This document shows, piece by piece, positions 13,052 through 24,169 of a DNA stretch of 64,000 bases. Below the pieces are notes generated by a model, which was not told the DNA's origin, did no database searches, and worked only from the letters and a program-made list of their open reading frames with translations. Origin of the DNA: Warburgia ugandensis (taxonomy: Eukaryota > Streptophyta > Magnoliopsida > Canellales > Canellaceae); assembly GCA_035236585.1 (NCBI GenBank), contig CP141130.1, positions 33,863,501 to 33,927,500 on the forward strand. The letters run 5' to 3'. The position numbers were made by a program, and so were the translations under genes. Every line of letters starts with the position of its first letter. The stretch's first letter is position 1.

Positions 13052-13441
13052 GATCACTAGATTTGATGTTTAGAATGATCTCTAAATCATTCATATCTAA
13101 GTGTTTTCTATATCTAAGTCCTTGTGTGTCCATCTCCTTGATCTTGATCTTTCATAGATCCTTTGATTGACAATCTACACTTGTTGATAAAGATCAAGGT
13201 TCTAGATCTTTTATCATCTTGTTCTTCTTTGATCTAAGTTCAGTTATTGGATCATCCCTGAGAAGGATGATCTTGGTTTTCTTCCATGAATCATCTTTGA
13301 TCAAGGGTTTGGATTATCTAATCTAATGAACTAGATTTGATCTATAACATGCATACTAATAAACATGCATACTAGATACAATACAATATTCTTATTCTTA
13401 TTGTTTTTGATCATTCAAGATCTAATGGATCTTGTTTGATC
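13052..13441. repeat. GATC-dense block in the LTR
   Basis: Sixteen GATC tetramers in about 390 bp, mostly as tgatct, agatct or ggatca, where one or two would be expected by chance. Shorter blocks of the same character occur in the LTR-A copy (18766-18825) and the T1 LTR (21990-22090). Confidence 0.7.
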
Positions 13442-15039
13442 ATCCTTATCTTACTTACAATTTTTATTAGGGTTAGATAATTTACTAACCTTTTATGCTC
13501 TTACTATTATCATTCAACCAGTTAATGTTTTGCTAGTTGAAGGTAACTTATTTCAGCCTAAGGCTAGACTGCTCCTCTTATTTCTAATTGGCTAAGGCTT
13601 ACTAGTTGAATGGGTGAACACAAAGTGGTTACTTCAATCCTCATGTAAGGAGGCGTTTAGACCTCACAATGTCAACGGAAGGTAGAGGAAGAGCGAGGCT
13701 CTATTAGACAACCCCCTTAACCATTATGTTGAACATTCACTAGAGTGACCTTAGCTCAACCTTTCATAAGGTTCCTATAAGCATGTTGACCCTAAGTACC
13801 CTTTCTAATTGATTTTAATTAAGTCCATGAACATTTACTATGTCATTCATGAGGTTTATTATTCTCCTAGTTTGGGCCAAGGATTTGATAATCCTTATAT
13901 TGTCCTACTAACTATAGCCCTTACTAATTAAGTCCAAAATAATCCACTCTTATTTGTGTCATGAAACTTTACTTTCTCATTAGATTCCATTTTTGGTGTT
14001 TTATGCTCTTTATCTCATAACAAGTAGATCTACTAATGAAATTTAAGCATAAATGAATTATAAATTCAAAGCATAAAACTACATAATTGAACAACTTAAT
14101 GATAATGATACAAGGTACTTAAAATTACACTAGCATGATTTTTAACTAATATACCTTAATAACTCAATTCAAACTAACATGGACCTAAGGTACAACCTCA
14201 TACTATAACATAATCTTACATGAAATCCTAGCATGGTCCTAAGTTATAATGGCATGAAATCATACTAACTTGATCCTAAGTTACACTTGCATAAAATCAC
14301 ACTAACATGCCCCTAAGATAATTAAATGTAGCAACCTATTATAACAATCTAATCACATACCATGCTAAAGTCTAAAAGTTGCACTAGCATGCTTTATAAC
14401 ATAAATCATATTTAAAATGCTATTATCAATTAATAAAAAATGAAACTAATTACATTAATATTTTTAGAAACCTTTACTTTGATCCAACCATTAGATCTTA
14501 GATCTTTTCCTTTTAATGAAGGGTTTTAATTACATTTAGGGGTTTTTCTTCATTAAGGTCCAAAGATCATATTGCTTTGTTTTTGTCATATTCAATCCAT
14601 GATCTCCCTGTATTTCATCATCTTAACATTCATTTAATTCATCCTAAGGATTTGATCACACTTGATCTCATTGATCAAGTGGGTCCCTTTGTATTTTTAG
14701 GGTTTTTCTACCATAACGGGTAGATCCGTTAATATATCTTAGATATGTCCAAATAAACCATAGATATCACTTTATTTCAATAGTATATCATTATTAAAAT
14801 AGATTACCAAGATCTAATCACCTCAAATCTTGAAGATCTTGGAAATTAGAAACTTATTTCCTAAATACAGAAAGTTTCATAAGATATCTTCTCCATTTTA
14901 TCATTTCATAAGAAACTAGAGGTTGTAAGCTTTCCATAGCTTCTTTCTAATCTCAATTTGGAGTGCATATGACTTTTGAATTGAGTCTGAAAGTTCACAG
15001 TCCATTCCTAGGGCCTAGATATGATCTGGGCCCATCATA

Positions 15040-15295
15040 AGCGGACGACCTAGATTGTTCGGGCGGAATGGTCCAAGCGGAACTGTTGAGCGGTGCCTCT
15101 GTCACTGAGATGAATGCGTGACGCGCTCGCCCGACGACCGGCGCTCGAGCACAGTCGTCTCACTGGGACGACATCACACGTGAGACGCGCGTATGGAAAC
15201 GCTGCCGCATGCCACGTTTCCGTGCAGGATTTCGTGGGGAACTCGATCTGATCGGGAGATCGGACAATCTGTTCTGGACCGTCCAATCAATCCCT
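15040..15295. promoter_or_regulatory. GC- and CpG-rich island in the 4.9-kb LTR
   Basis: An abrupt CpG-rich patch (cgcgctcgcccgacgaccgg at about 15122) in otherwise AT-rich LTR sequence. Equivalent islands occur in the G1 (36230-36420), G2 (42540-43000) and G3 (about 45340-45510) LTRs. The position suggests an LTR promoter region. The role is inferred, and the 78-codon frame inside is not supported as a gene. Confidence 0.45.
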
Positions 15296-16477
15296 CTTAA
15301 TTGAGGGCCCAAAACTTAATAAAATTTCATGAAACTTTTACCCTATGGGTTTTGTACCCTTTTGGATTTATTGGTAGGGTTAGATTTTCCATTTAAGCTC
15401 TCAATCATTATGAATTGAAGGTTCTAATATTTACTTTATTTTTACAAATTTTCACCTAAATCAAATTACAGTAAAATAAAAATTTCATTAAACAACAATA
15501 AATATGTCTAGGAAGTAGTTCCACCTACATGATTAGAGAAAAACATTGGTTATATAGTCCAAATTAATAGAATACCAGTTTTGATGATAAGATAGCCTAA
15601 GATCTACTTGTCTTGTGATTTTCGTTGTTTGAACCGTTGGATCTTGAAATTTTTTTGTGTGTTTTGTTGCTAAGGTATGGTAGGAAATTTTTGATGGTAA
15701 GATCTATGATATTTGATTTGGAATAGAGTACCTAATTGAATTTAGGTCTCTTATTCCAATCTAGAGAGAGGAGAGAGAAAATAGAAGAGAGAGATCTTTT
15801 GGGAGTTTTAGGATTTTGGGAATGGATCTATGTTTGGTTTTGTAGGGAAAATCAAGATAATTTCATGAAAATTTTATGAACATTTTTAGATGATTTTTGG
15901 GGGTGTATTTATTGGCATTTTGGGTCTTTTTCATGATTATGGTTTATTTTTTATTATTATTTAATTAGCATTGGATTCTCTACCTCCACCTTTTTCTCCA
16001 CTACCAGCTGGTAGGGGTTTGACCCATGATTTCACATGGGCTGGTCATTGGATTCCTTTTTAGGTCCCTTGTGGGCCCCACATAGTGTAAAAAGACCATT
16101 TTTGCCCTTTATGTATAAAAATTAGGGTTTATTCCCATGATCTCAGAATTGAGAGTACTTAGTGGAGTTGGATTTGTATTTCTTAGCACATTCTTAATTT
16201 TGATGTCTCAGATCTCGATTATTGGTAAAATCACTATTTTACCCTTTTGTCCATAAAAGAAAGAAAATTAAGGATTTTTCATCCGAATTCAGAATTTGCC
16301 GTGCTTACAGTTATTCTGAAGGGTTCACTAAGTTCAATTTCAATTATACATGTCTTATCCCTTGATTATACTTCTATAAGAAGTACATTCTAAATAACCC
16401 TAATATTCCAGCCCAAAATTTTTGAAACTCAACTTTATTGATTTTCTCAATCAATTACAAAAATTGGGGTTTTTATA

Positions 16478-16482
16478 GTAAT
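16478..16482. repeat. Target-site duplication GTAAT, right copy
   Basis: Pairs with 11566-11570 and defines the right boundary of the 4.9-kb LTR. Confidence 0.85.
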
Positions 16483-17158
16483 ATCTTAACGTCAACTTTT
16501 GGGACTCCCAAAGTCCTTATATATATATATATATATATATATATCATTTTTTACCTTCTTGTATAATTCCTCAAAGGTTTTCTCCATCCATGCTTTAGGG
16601 TCCTCTATTGGAGGATTCTTTGATTTAGGGAAGAATTTGGAAGGAGCCACACCATGGCCTTAGCCTTTTATTTGGCTAGGGTGGTCATCCTTGTTGCCCA
16701 TTGCCCTATATAGGATGTCCCCCTTTGCAGTAGTGCTACTCAAAGTCCCAGTAGTCGCACTTTTTTGGGTCAACTCTTCTTGTGCATGTAGTTATTAAAA
16801 CATGATCAGTTCCATTATATATAATACAATTCAAGAGACACAAAGGTAGACTCATAAAACCACTTACGATTCATGAAGCAACTAATCTAGTATTTTTGTT
16901 AGTAATGGTTTGGGAGTTGCACCTTTTGAATGTGCCATTTTGCATTGAAGGGCATGGTCAATGGGCTCCGTAGTTCCTACCTTCTTTTGTTGTCAAGCGA
17001 CACATTAAATTAGAGCTGATGAAATAAAAATATCATATTTTTAGTTAGAAATGAACTCTCACATTTAGTTTTTATTCTTCTAACCACGTGTAACCAAACC
17101 TAGAGAGGTGACATTGCATATAATTAGTTGCATGCACCATTTGTCCTTTAATATGTGG
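16483..17158 (-). pseudogene. E2 protein, middle exons (Transposase_24-like)
   Basis: Minus-strand reading gives HGVAPSKFFPKSKNP near 16660-16615, preceded by an equivalent of GNKDDHPSQIKG, matching RVVPSKFFPNSKNP in E1 and RGVIPSKFF in E3. Upstream, 17000-16870 gives QQKKVGTTEPIDHAL, the conserved segment before it. A (TA)n tract (16518-16544) has expanded inside the coding region. The segment is bounded by the 4.9-kb LTR on the left and LTR-A on the right, so three pieces of one gene are scattered over 10 kb. Non-functional. Confidence 0.6.
16518..16544. repeat. (TA)n microsatellite within an E2 exon
   Basis: About 13 TA dinucleotides at the place where E1 reads aatgatttataaaagg, so it probably arose from a short TA seed after the gene decayed. 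Confidence 0.9.
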
Positions 17159-19052
17159 TGTATGTTTTAAAATTACTTGCAAGCACATGAATCAATGTAG
17201 TTGATGTACGTGAGTGAGGTAGATCCCACGAGGAATCTCACTAATTTTTAAGAAATTGGATCTTATTTAAATTATCTGTCTTAGCCAAAGAAAGATTATA
17301 CTTGATTAAACTAAGAATGTGAATGACATGGAAATGGAAATATGCATAGAATTAGAAACTACAACTAAGGAAACTTTGTAAGAAACTAAGATAGAAACTC
17401 AAAGCTGAACTAACATGCAACTAAACTTAGCAATGATATAAGGCACCAAAATATGATCTAAATGAATCAAATAAGTAAGCAAAACAAACCCAAAAGAGTA
17501 CACATGAACATCTAAAATGTGCACATAAATCAAATGGATTTATTGAATTGAAAATCGTACATGAAGTTGCACATGTACATGAAACTTTGAAACATAAATA
17601 TGCACAACATTCTAAGACATGAAAGTAATTTAAAAACTTGGCTTTAATCTTCTATAGTCCACTGATCACAAGCCAATCCAAGATGGCATGCTTGTATATC
17701 CAAGAGAGAATCAAAGAGGAAGAGAGTGGGATAGAGATGGAAACTAAACTAAATGATGAACAAGGGAAGATCCTAACAAGTAAGGAATAAACAAGCAAGG
17801 AAATAGAAGAGAACAAGAATGATTCAAGACTATTGTCTCTTGGCTATCACTACAAAGGATAAGTGGCCTTGGATCAAAGATAACTAAAACACAAAGTAGA
17901 ATCAAACAAGCAAGGGAAAGAAGGAAAGAAAAGAACATATAGGACTAGGAATCAAAGTAAAGCATTAAAGAAAGAATCTAACGTGGAATTGAAGTGCAAA
18001 ACCCAAATGAACAAAAGAAAAAATGAGACTCAAACTCCACCAAAGGAGGCATGGAACAACTTGAGCTTGAAAGGGAGGAAACTTGCATGGAGGACCATAC
18101 CTAAGGGAGTCATGGAACTCCTTATGGAGAAAACATGGAGGACCTCCTCTCTTTTATATGACGTTTCATCTTTTATAAAAAGATGAGACTTTGTAGAATT
18201 CTATCCCTAAGAAAATAGGAAAGGGAAAAGATTTAGGATAGAGATAAGATAGGATAGTTAGATTAAGAAGGGAATTAGCAGGAAGACTCTAAGAAGGTGC
18301 CAGGAAAGTGGGAAACTAGGAAGGTGAGTGGAAAGTGGAAAGGACATGAGATGGCAGGGTAGAAAGATATGGAATTAGAAGGTCTAACATCTAGGGGGAG
18401 TAGGTGCCACTTTTTAAGAAAGTTGGCATGGAAACCCCTTCCTTAAATGGTGTTTCATGTGGATGGTAGGAAAGAGAGAGGAAAGAAAGGGAAAGAAGGA
18501 GAGATAGAGAGAGAAAGAAAGAAAAGAAAAAGAAAGATAAAATATCAGGACTCTTATCCTTGTTTGACAAGTTAACTTTCCTTCTAATTAACCTCTTAAT
18601 TTTTGCATGGAGTAGTTGTTTGAAAACTCCTCCAATCTTATGGCTTCATGTAGCATGTCTAAGATGGTTTCAATGCTCCCTTTGATGGCTCCCATGGCTT
18701 GACTTCATGGCTCACTTTCTTGACTTTATTTGCTTGCTTGGAATGATTTTGAACCTCTGGTTGAGTTTTGATCTTGATCTTTAATTCACATCTTGATCAA
18801 TCTTGGCCATTGGATCATCTTCTTGATACCTATAACAAGATTAAAAGCACTAATTAATTTTTAAAAAGTTATAATTAGTCAATACTTACTCTAGATTAGT
18901 TCCTGAACCTGTAAAAATATCAAACTTTTAGATTATTAGGTTAAAAGTGCATGTGTTATGAATTTTGGAAAAAACCTAGGATAATTACCCTATATTTTAT
19001 AACACATGGATTACCAATTGGGTACTTTTTATACAAAATTGAACACTTAACA
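17159..19052 (-). mobile_element. LTR-A solo LTR inserted in E2
   Basis: An 1894-bp LTR. The plus strand reads tgtatgttttaaaattactt at the left and gaacacttaaca at the right, so on its own strand it starts TGTTAAGTG and ends CATACA. It splits E2 where E1 (about 5270-5320) has no insert: E2 flanks read tttgatgtttaggaaaagca on one side and attaaaggacaaatgg on the other, against the continuous stretch in E1. No clean 5-bp duplication is visible. It carries a purine-rich tract (18473-18541) and lacks about 630 bp relative to 6916-9439. Frames at 17744-17938 and 17983-18186 are LTR noise. Confidence 0.7.
18473..18541. repeat. Purine-rich (GA/GAAA) tract
   Basis: Almost pure A/G run of about 69 bp inside LTR-A, low-complexity. 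Confidence 0.8.
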
Positions 19053-19694
19053 ACATGCTTTTCCTAAACATCAAAGGAACATAATTAAGCACAATCAAAC
19101 TTAATAATTAATAAGAAGACAACCTAATTTATACAAATTGATTCCATGCATCCTGGTCAATGAAGCTGGAATACAACTTAGGGATAGCGTGGAGCCTCAA
19201 TGGATTATTGGCATTTGGAAGTATGTACCTTCCTTTAAGGTCACTCTTCTATTTCCTCCATTTTTCATAGCCTCCTTATAGTGTATTCTTCTTGCACTCA
19301 TCAGTGACATTAAAGGTAGGCTCCAAACTAAAAACAATCATGTTAGTCTATCTGAGAAAAAAGATAAGGGACATATTATGTTATATGCAAGAAGCATTTA
19401 CATATCTTTACCATATCCCATATTGCATCATTGATTGTTGGTGACATGTCTCTAATTAGTAACTGAGACTGACATCACATTTCTAACTATGTAGCAAACC
19501 AAACTAGTATAAGAATGTGCACTATCACCTATCACCTACCCTCTACTGTTAAACTGTATAGTCTCTTTTATTCCCTTTGACTTTCTCTTAATTAGATTCT
19601 TCATTTTTGTTGGCCCTCTGCTCTTTCTCTTAATAGGTGTACATAGGCTGGATTGTTCTTCATGTTGTTCATATTCTTGATGTTCATGTTTCCT
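19053..19694 (-). pseudogene. E2 protein, first exons (Transposase_24-like)
   Basis: Minus strand. It begins near 19694 just after a splice-acceptor-like cacttgtgtag and shows the FNSRG block, with RGQ changed to RG-stop, as in E1. Next comes a segment in which the Trp of the VPV...W pattern is also a stop (TGG to TAG). The second exon (about 19330-19140) matches E1 5000-5160, including the equivalent of ttgtattccag-catcattgac. It is the 5' part of the gene continued at 17158-16483 and 11560-9880. Decayed, with stops and frameshifts. Confidence 0.6.
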
Positions 19695-19830
19695 ACACAA
19701 GTGAAAATAATACATTTAGGTCAGTTGGCAACACTTGTTGCTTGTAACCAAAATTATGTAGTTTGAGAATTTATCTTTTGATAGGAGTCAAACTTTTGAA
19801 GTAAAGTTAATTACCAGTAGTCATGAAGGT

Positions 19831-20440
19831 ATGAAGTCTCATAGAAACACACAATTGACCTCCACCTACCTAGCGAAGGTAGTTATAGATAAGCCAAGTA
19901 AGAGGCCAAACATGAAGTTGAAAGAGTTAAGAGATGAGATTAGGAAGAACTATGATTTTGATGTACCCATAGAGAGGCTTTGGGATTATACTTGTGAGAT
20001 GAGGGTTAAGAATCCTGCCACACCATAGACATGATAGTCCATAGAACAAATCCTCATGCCGAAATGCAATTAAAGAGAAATATCAAAATGATGTAACTAT
20101 TTTGAGAGGCTTTGGAATGATCAAATATTTCAAAAACTTTGTGTCTCTTTCCATGCACTAGCTATAAGATGGAAAGAGGGATGAATTCCAGCATTCATGT
20201 TGGATGGCTGCTTTCTAAAATTTTTCTACAAAAAGGAAGATTTTATGTGCAATGATGAGGGATGCAAATGACCAAATGTTCCCAATTGCATAGGCTATGA
20301 GAAGTTGTAAAGGTTGAAATTTGACCTCTTGGAGATTGTATAAAAGTTTTAAGGATTGGTGGTAATGGGCTTGGACTGACCTTAGTTAGTGATAAGTAAG
20401 AGGTGATGATAATACTTTCAATTGTCATTTATTAACTAAA
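19831..20440 (+). pseudogene. MULE (Mutator-like) transposase fragment
   Basis: The frame at 19831-20028 reads RPNMKLKELRDEIRKNY and ends RLWDYTCEMR, resembling the region before the DDE domain of plant MULE transposases. Downstream, MLDGCFLK (20197-20220) and MRDANDQMFPIA (20255-20290) are close to the classic MULE words DGCFLKG and GRDGNNQMFPIA around the first catalytic Asp. Frameshifts and stops separate them and the rest of the catalytic domain is not recognisable. No terminal inverted repeats were identified. The assignment rests on these short words only. Confidence 0.6.
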
Positions 20441-20760
20441 GTGCCATCATCTTTGTTTAGACATAGTGTTTTTGCTTCCAAGTGTATGTGCAATTGGGAT
20501 ATTTTGCATGTAATTTCTGTAGATTTTTTCTTCAAATCATTGCCATGCATTTTTTTAATATGATACTGTTTGCTCACATGAATTGACTCACATCAAGTTT
20601 TTTTCATAAGGTCTTAGCTCACATGATTAAATAATGAGACTATCATACGAGTTCAGACAAGTACTCCCCTTGGTTGTTATCTCCTGATTTCAAAGCAAGT
20701 TGGTGTGACCAAATAATGAGACTATGTATGCATGAACACACATATCAAAATCTAGATAGG
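20441..20760. other. Unassigned AT-rich stretch
   Basis: Between the MULE remnant and the T1 LTR. No coding or structured feature recognised. The last 5 bases (atagg, 20756-20760) would be the T1 target duplication, but the other copy lies outside the window. Confidence 0.4.
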
Positions 20761-22322
20761 TGTTGATTGTTTACTACAAGTGCACAAGCTATTGTAATAT
20801 AGCTTACACAAGTACAGGGACTTAAAAATTTGGAGTTTAAATCAAATTTAATTGACAAAAAATTAAGATACCCATAACATTTTTTGATGTGTCATGTATC
20901 AAAGCCTATTAATGGATTTTCTTATTTTTAAAAAATTAAAATACCAGAGCAACACCTCCTACTGTGTGTGCAAGTGAGAGAGTGTTACTTGAAAAGAAAA
21001 AGGTAACTAAAATAGTTATGTGTGGTCATACATGTGTGACACTAGCTAAGTAGTTATCTTATACCTATTCACAATCCAGGATTAATCTATTCTCTATTTA
21101 CAATCCACGAACAATTAGAATCCATGGAAATTTCACTAACTTTGGCCATTGATTTCTTCTACTTTCTAATAGAATTTTTCAATGAAACTTGATTCTTAGA
21201 ATAATTGATATCAATAAATTCAATTATATAGTTAGATTTCAAATCAAGATAGAAAAAATTAAGATATTTAATCACAAACATAGGGTGTTTACCAACCTAC
21301 ACAACTATACCTTTCAAGATTATTTCATAAAATTAAACATCCAACCATTAAATTTCAAAAAAATTTATATGAAACTCTTTCTAACTCAAATAATAACATA
21401 ATAAAAGGATTAGATCATTTAAAAACACATCAAATAGAGCAAACTAAAGGTGTAAAAACTTTAAGTAACTCACTGTTATTGTTCATGCAAACAGTAGTAA
21501 GTAGCTAACTTTAATCAATTCAAATTAGAAGATTTGGAATGAAAATTGAAAATCAAATACCTGGGTCTTCTTCTCCTTAATGTATTCTATCCAATGAACC
21601 AAATTTTAGAGATTTTCATTAAGCATGAAAGTAGAAAACTACATATAAAATACCCCTATTCACCAGCCTCTGCGTGCACTATTTATCTTCTTCAACCTCT
21701 ATTTATCTTTGAATTTTCCAACCCTTTTTTTTTACTCCATTTTCAATTTAGTATTTATAGATGATGGAAATTTGGTTTGAATTCAATTTTTAGTTCCATT
21801 CTCTTTACTATTCTCCAAAGAATGCTAAATTAATTAAATTTCCTAATTTTTAACTTAGTTTCCTATTAGGAAACTATTTCCTCTTCATCTTTTTTGCTTT
21901 GCATCATTAAACATAAAATCCCTTAGCTTTATTTATTCTCGTCTCATGGTTTAGATTTGATGCTCAAGGATTGAACCAGAGTCCTTGATTTTGATCTAAA
22001 TAATTTGGATTGATCTTAACTGTCTATTTTAATCTAAGCTTGATCAGAGATCTAGGATGTTGATCGACTTGATCTAACTTCATGGATCTTGAGCTACCAC
22101 CTACAAAACAAAGAAAATAACCTAATTAGTATTATACAACATTCGATTTTACATATAGTTACCTTGGATCATCATTTAACATTGAAAATTTACCAAATTA
22201 AGGTTAGATTATAAAATTCTGAGATGACATATTTTCATATATATATTTCTAGATAATATCTTCAAAATATATCAAAATTCATGCTAAATTAGGGTAATTT
22301 ATCCAATAATGGACTCTTAACA
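20761..22322 (-). repeat. T1 3' LTR
   Basis: 1562 bp. Its own strand starts TGTTAAGAGTCC (from 22322) and ends CAATCAACA (at 20761). The last 230 bp align with 34403-34661, including gttattgtaatatag and the ggagtttaaat block. It begins just after the polypurine tract. Its weak frames (21189-21401, 21546-21764) are not genes. Confidence 0.8.
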
Positions 22323-22337
22323 CACCTCCCAACCAGC
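22323..22337 (-). promoter_or_regulatory. T1 polypurine tract
   Basis: Minus strand gctggttgggaggtg, directly before TGTTAAG of the 3' LTR. The site for plus-strand priming in reverse transcription. Confidence 0.65.
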
Positions 22338-24169
22338 ATTTTGCTAGGCCTAAGCAAAATATATGAAAAACTAAATTACAAAATTGATACAAATTACCAC
22401 TTTTGTAGGTAGTTGAGATTGCATTTAGCATCTACAACAAGTCATTAAATCCCTAGGTTACTGTAGTGGATGAGTTTAACCATGTGAGGGTTTGTAGTGA
22501 ATATACCCACAAAATTTTAAAAATCATTTTCAAGTCAATTTTCATTTTTTCCTTAGAGAATTATCTTTAATAAATCTATCAACTTTAGCATAATAATAAA
22601 AATGAATGAAAAATTCAAAACCCTACCCATATTCTAAATACATTTCAATTAAAATCTAATCTCAGAGTGAGTATGTGTGTATAGTCTACATAAGAATAAT
22701 CTTTATCTCTACACTATAACTTTTGAACTCCATCTGAAATATGTTTTGACCTCAATCCTTACTAATAGACATACACTCAAATATAAAACTCCTAGATAAA
22801 TGGTTCAACTCATATATCACTTTTAAATACATGAACAGAGTCAATATAAGCAAATTTATCTCACATATACTCATGAAAGTACTGGAGTTACATAGGAATT
22901 TAATTTTGATCGCTTTTGAAATGATAAGATGCCATTACATTTGAACTTTTAGACATATTATTATTTAAATCCTATCTTTTCATATCCTCATCAAGATTAT
23001 CTTCATTCTAAAATCAATAGGTCTTCAATTGGGATGAAATATAGCTTAGGACATGGTTATGAAAAGAAAGGGCATAAAGGATATTCAAAATTTCTTTAAA
23101 AATAAGCAAAGGTCTTTTACTAAAGTTGACAATTCTTTCTTTACTTATCCTAAAGTGAATATTTTTTTTTCCAATTTTTTGCATTCATCATACTCTTTTA
23201 TTTATTTTTTTTATCAACATTCTTTATTTGTTTGGAATTGGAAAAGTGGTGGAGTTATTAATATTCAATTTTCTACTTTCATTGCAACTAAAAAGTATAT
23301 CTTCATTCATCTCTAACTTATCTTTAGAAGAAAATGGGTAATGGATAATTTATATTGGATTAATATGGGTAAAGATAATTTTATTGAGAAAAGAAAAGGT
23401 TTATATATAAGGCCCAAATTGGCTAATTAGTGGTAAAAATACTCTTTTGGGTAGGCTTTATGTCTCTAGGTTAACAACAAGGATGTCTTAAATCCTTTTC
23501 TAAGTTATATATATCTGTTAGATTCAATAAAATTTTAGAATTTTAAAGATAATACTCTAATAATTTAGGTAATTAGCCAAATTTAAAAGTTGGTGAGACC
23601 AAATTTTAGTTTAAGCATGCTAAAGTTAAAAACATTTATAACCTCTTAAAATGAATGAATGGCTCTAAAAATCACTTCGGTTATAGACCTCCACTAAATT
23701 TCTTTAGGATCTCTATGTTATAACTACATATGAATTGGGACTATGTATATGCAACTATGTGTACAGATGTGATTTGAAACTTTTCTTTAATGGAATGCTT
23801 TAGAAAAATGATGAATTAATCATGTACAATTATATTACTAAGATAAAGTTGGCTAGACTATATTTCATAAAATTCCAACTCTTATTTGGGATTTTCTTTC
23901 TCCATTTTCTTAGGCCAACTATAGCGTAAGAATTGACTTGAAAACTCCAAAAATTTTAAACTTTTTATTTTTTAAAATTATTTTTCAAAAATAGAGAAAA
24001 AATACAAAAATACTAGAATTAACTTGAATTCTACACCCCCTAACCTAAGTTAAACATTTTCCTCAAGTCTAAAAGGTAGGTTGATGTTAATGTATTGAAA
24101 AATGACAAAACGGGTAATGTAGAAAAGGAAAGTTCTAAAAAAAACTATGGTACATAATTATTACAGATG
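22338..24169. other. Non-coding AT-rich tail of T1
   Basis: Lies between gag and the polypurine tract, where pol would be expected in an autonomous element. Neither strand shows protease, RT, RNase H or integrase words. A plus-strand 87-codon frame (23053-23316) begins KRKGIKDIQNFFK, faintly like the N-terminus of TTF-type zinc-finger hAT proteins, but the rest is low complexity, so it is not called. Confidence 0.5.

Larger units (their letters stand above)
11571..16477 (-). mobile_element. 4.9-kb Tekay-type solo LTR inserted in E2
   Basis: The element begins tgtgatgacttgggttttt and ends ggggtttttata. On the minus strand this is an LTR ending in TCATCACA, with its first dinucleotide mutated (TG to TA). 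Perfect 5-bp duplications GTAAT flank it. The 3' end resembles the LTR ends of G1 (tgtgatgacccggg), G2 and G3, and a GC-rich island (15040-15295) sits inside it as in those LTRs, so I assign it to the same chromovirus group. There is no gag or pol, so it is a solo LTR or a non-coding derivative of 4907 bp. Block 13540-13830 resembles the leader of T1. Open frames inside are spurious. Confidence 0.7.
6284..19820 (-). mobile_element. CACTA element E2, interrupted by three LTRs
   Basis: A minus-strand CACTA inserted into an exon of E1. The left terminus is the TIR-like cactactatggagagtgg at 6284, followed by subterminal repeats. The coding region runs on the minus strand from about 19694 down to about 9880. 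Insertions at 6916-9439, 11571-16477 and 17159-19052 split it. The right terminus is not clear: homology to E1 and E3 fades near 19740 and a MULE remnant begins by 19831, so the 5' end of E2 may be lost. Without the insertions E2 would be about 4.2 kb. Confidence 0.65.

Noticed and set aside
15050-15286. 78-codon minus-strand frame in the GC island
   Set aside because: Inside an LTR, unusual composition only, no protein family recognised.
23053-23316. 87-codon frame starting like a TTF-type zinc-finger hAT protein
   Set aside because: Only about 12 residues look familiar; the rest is Phe/Tyr-rich low complexity.
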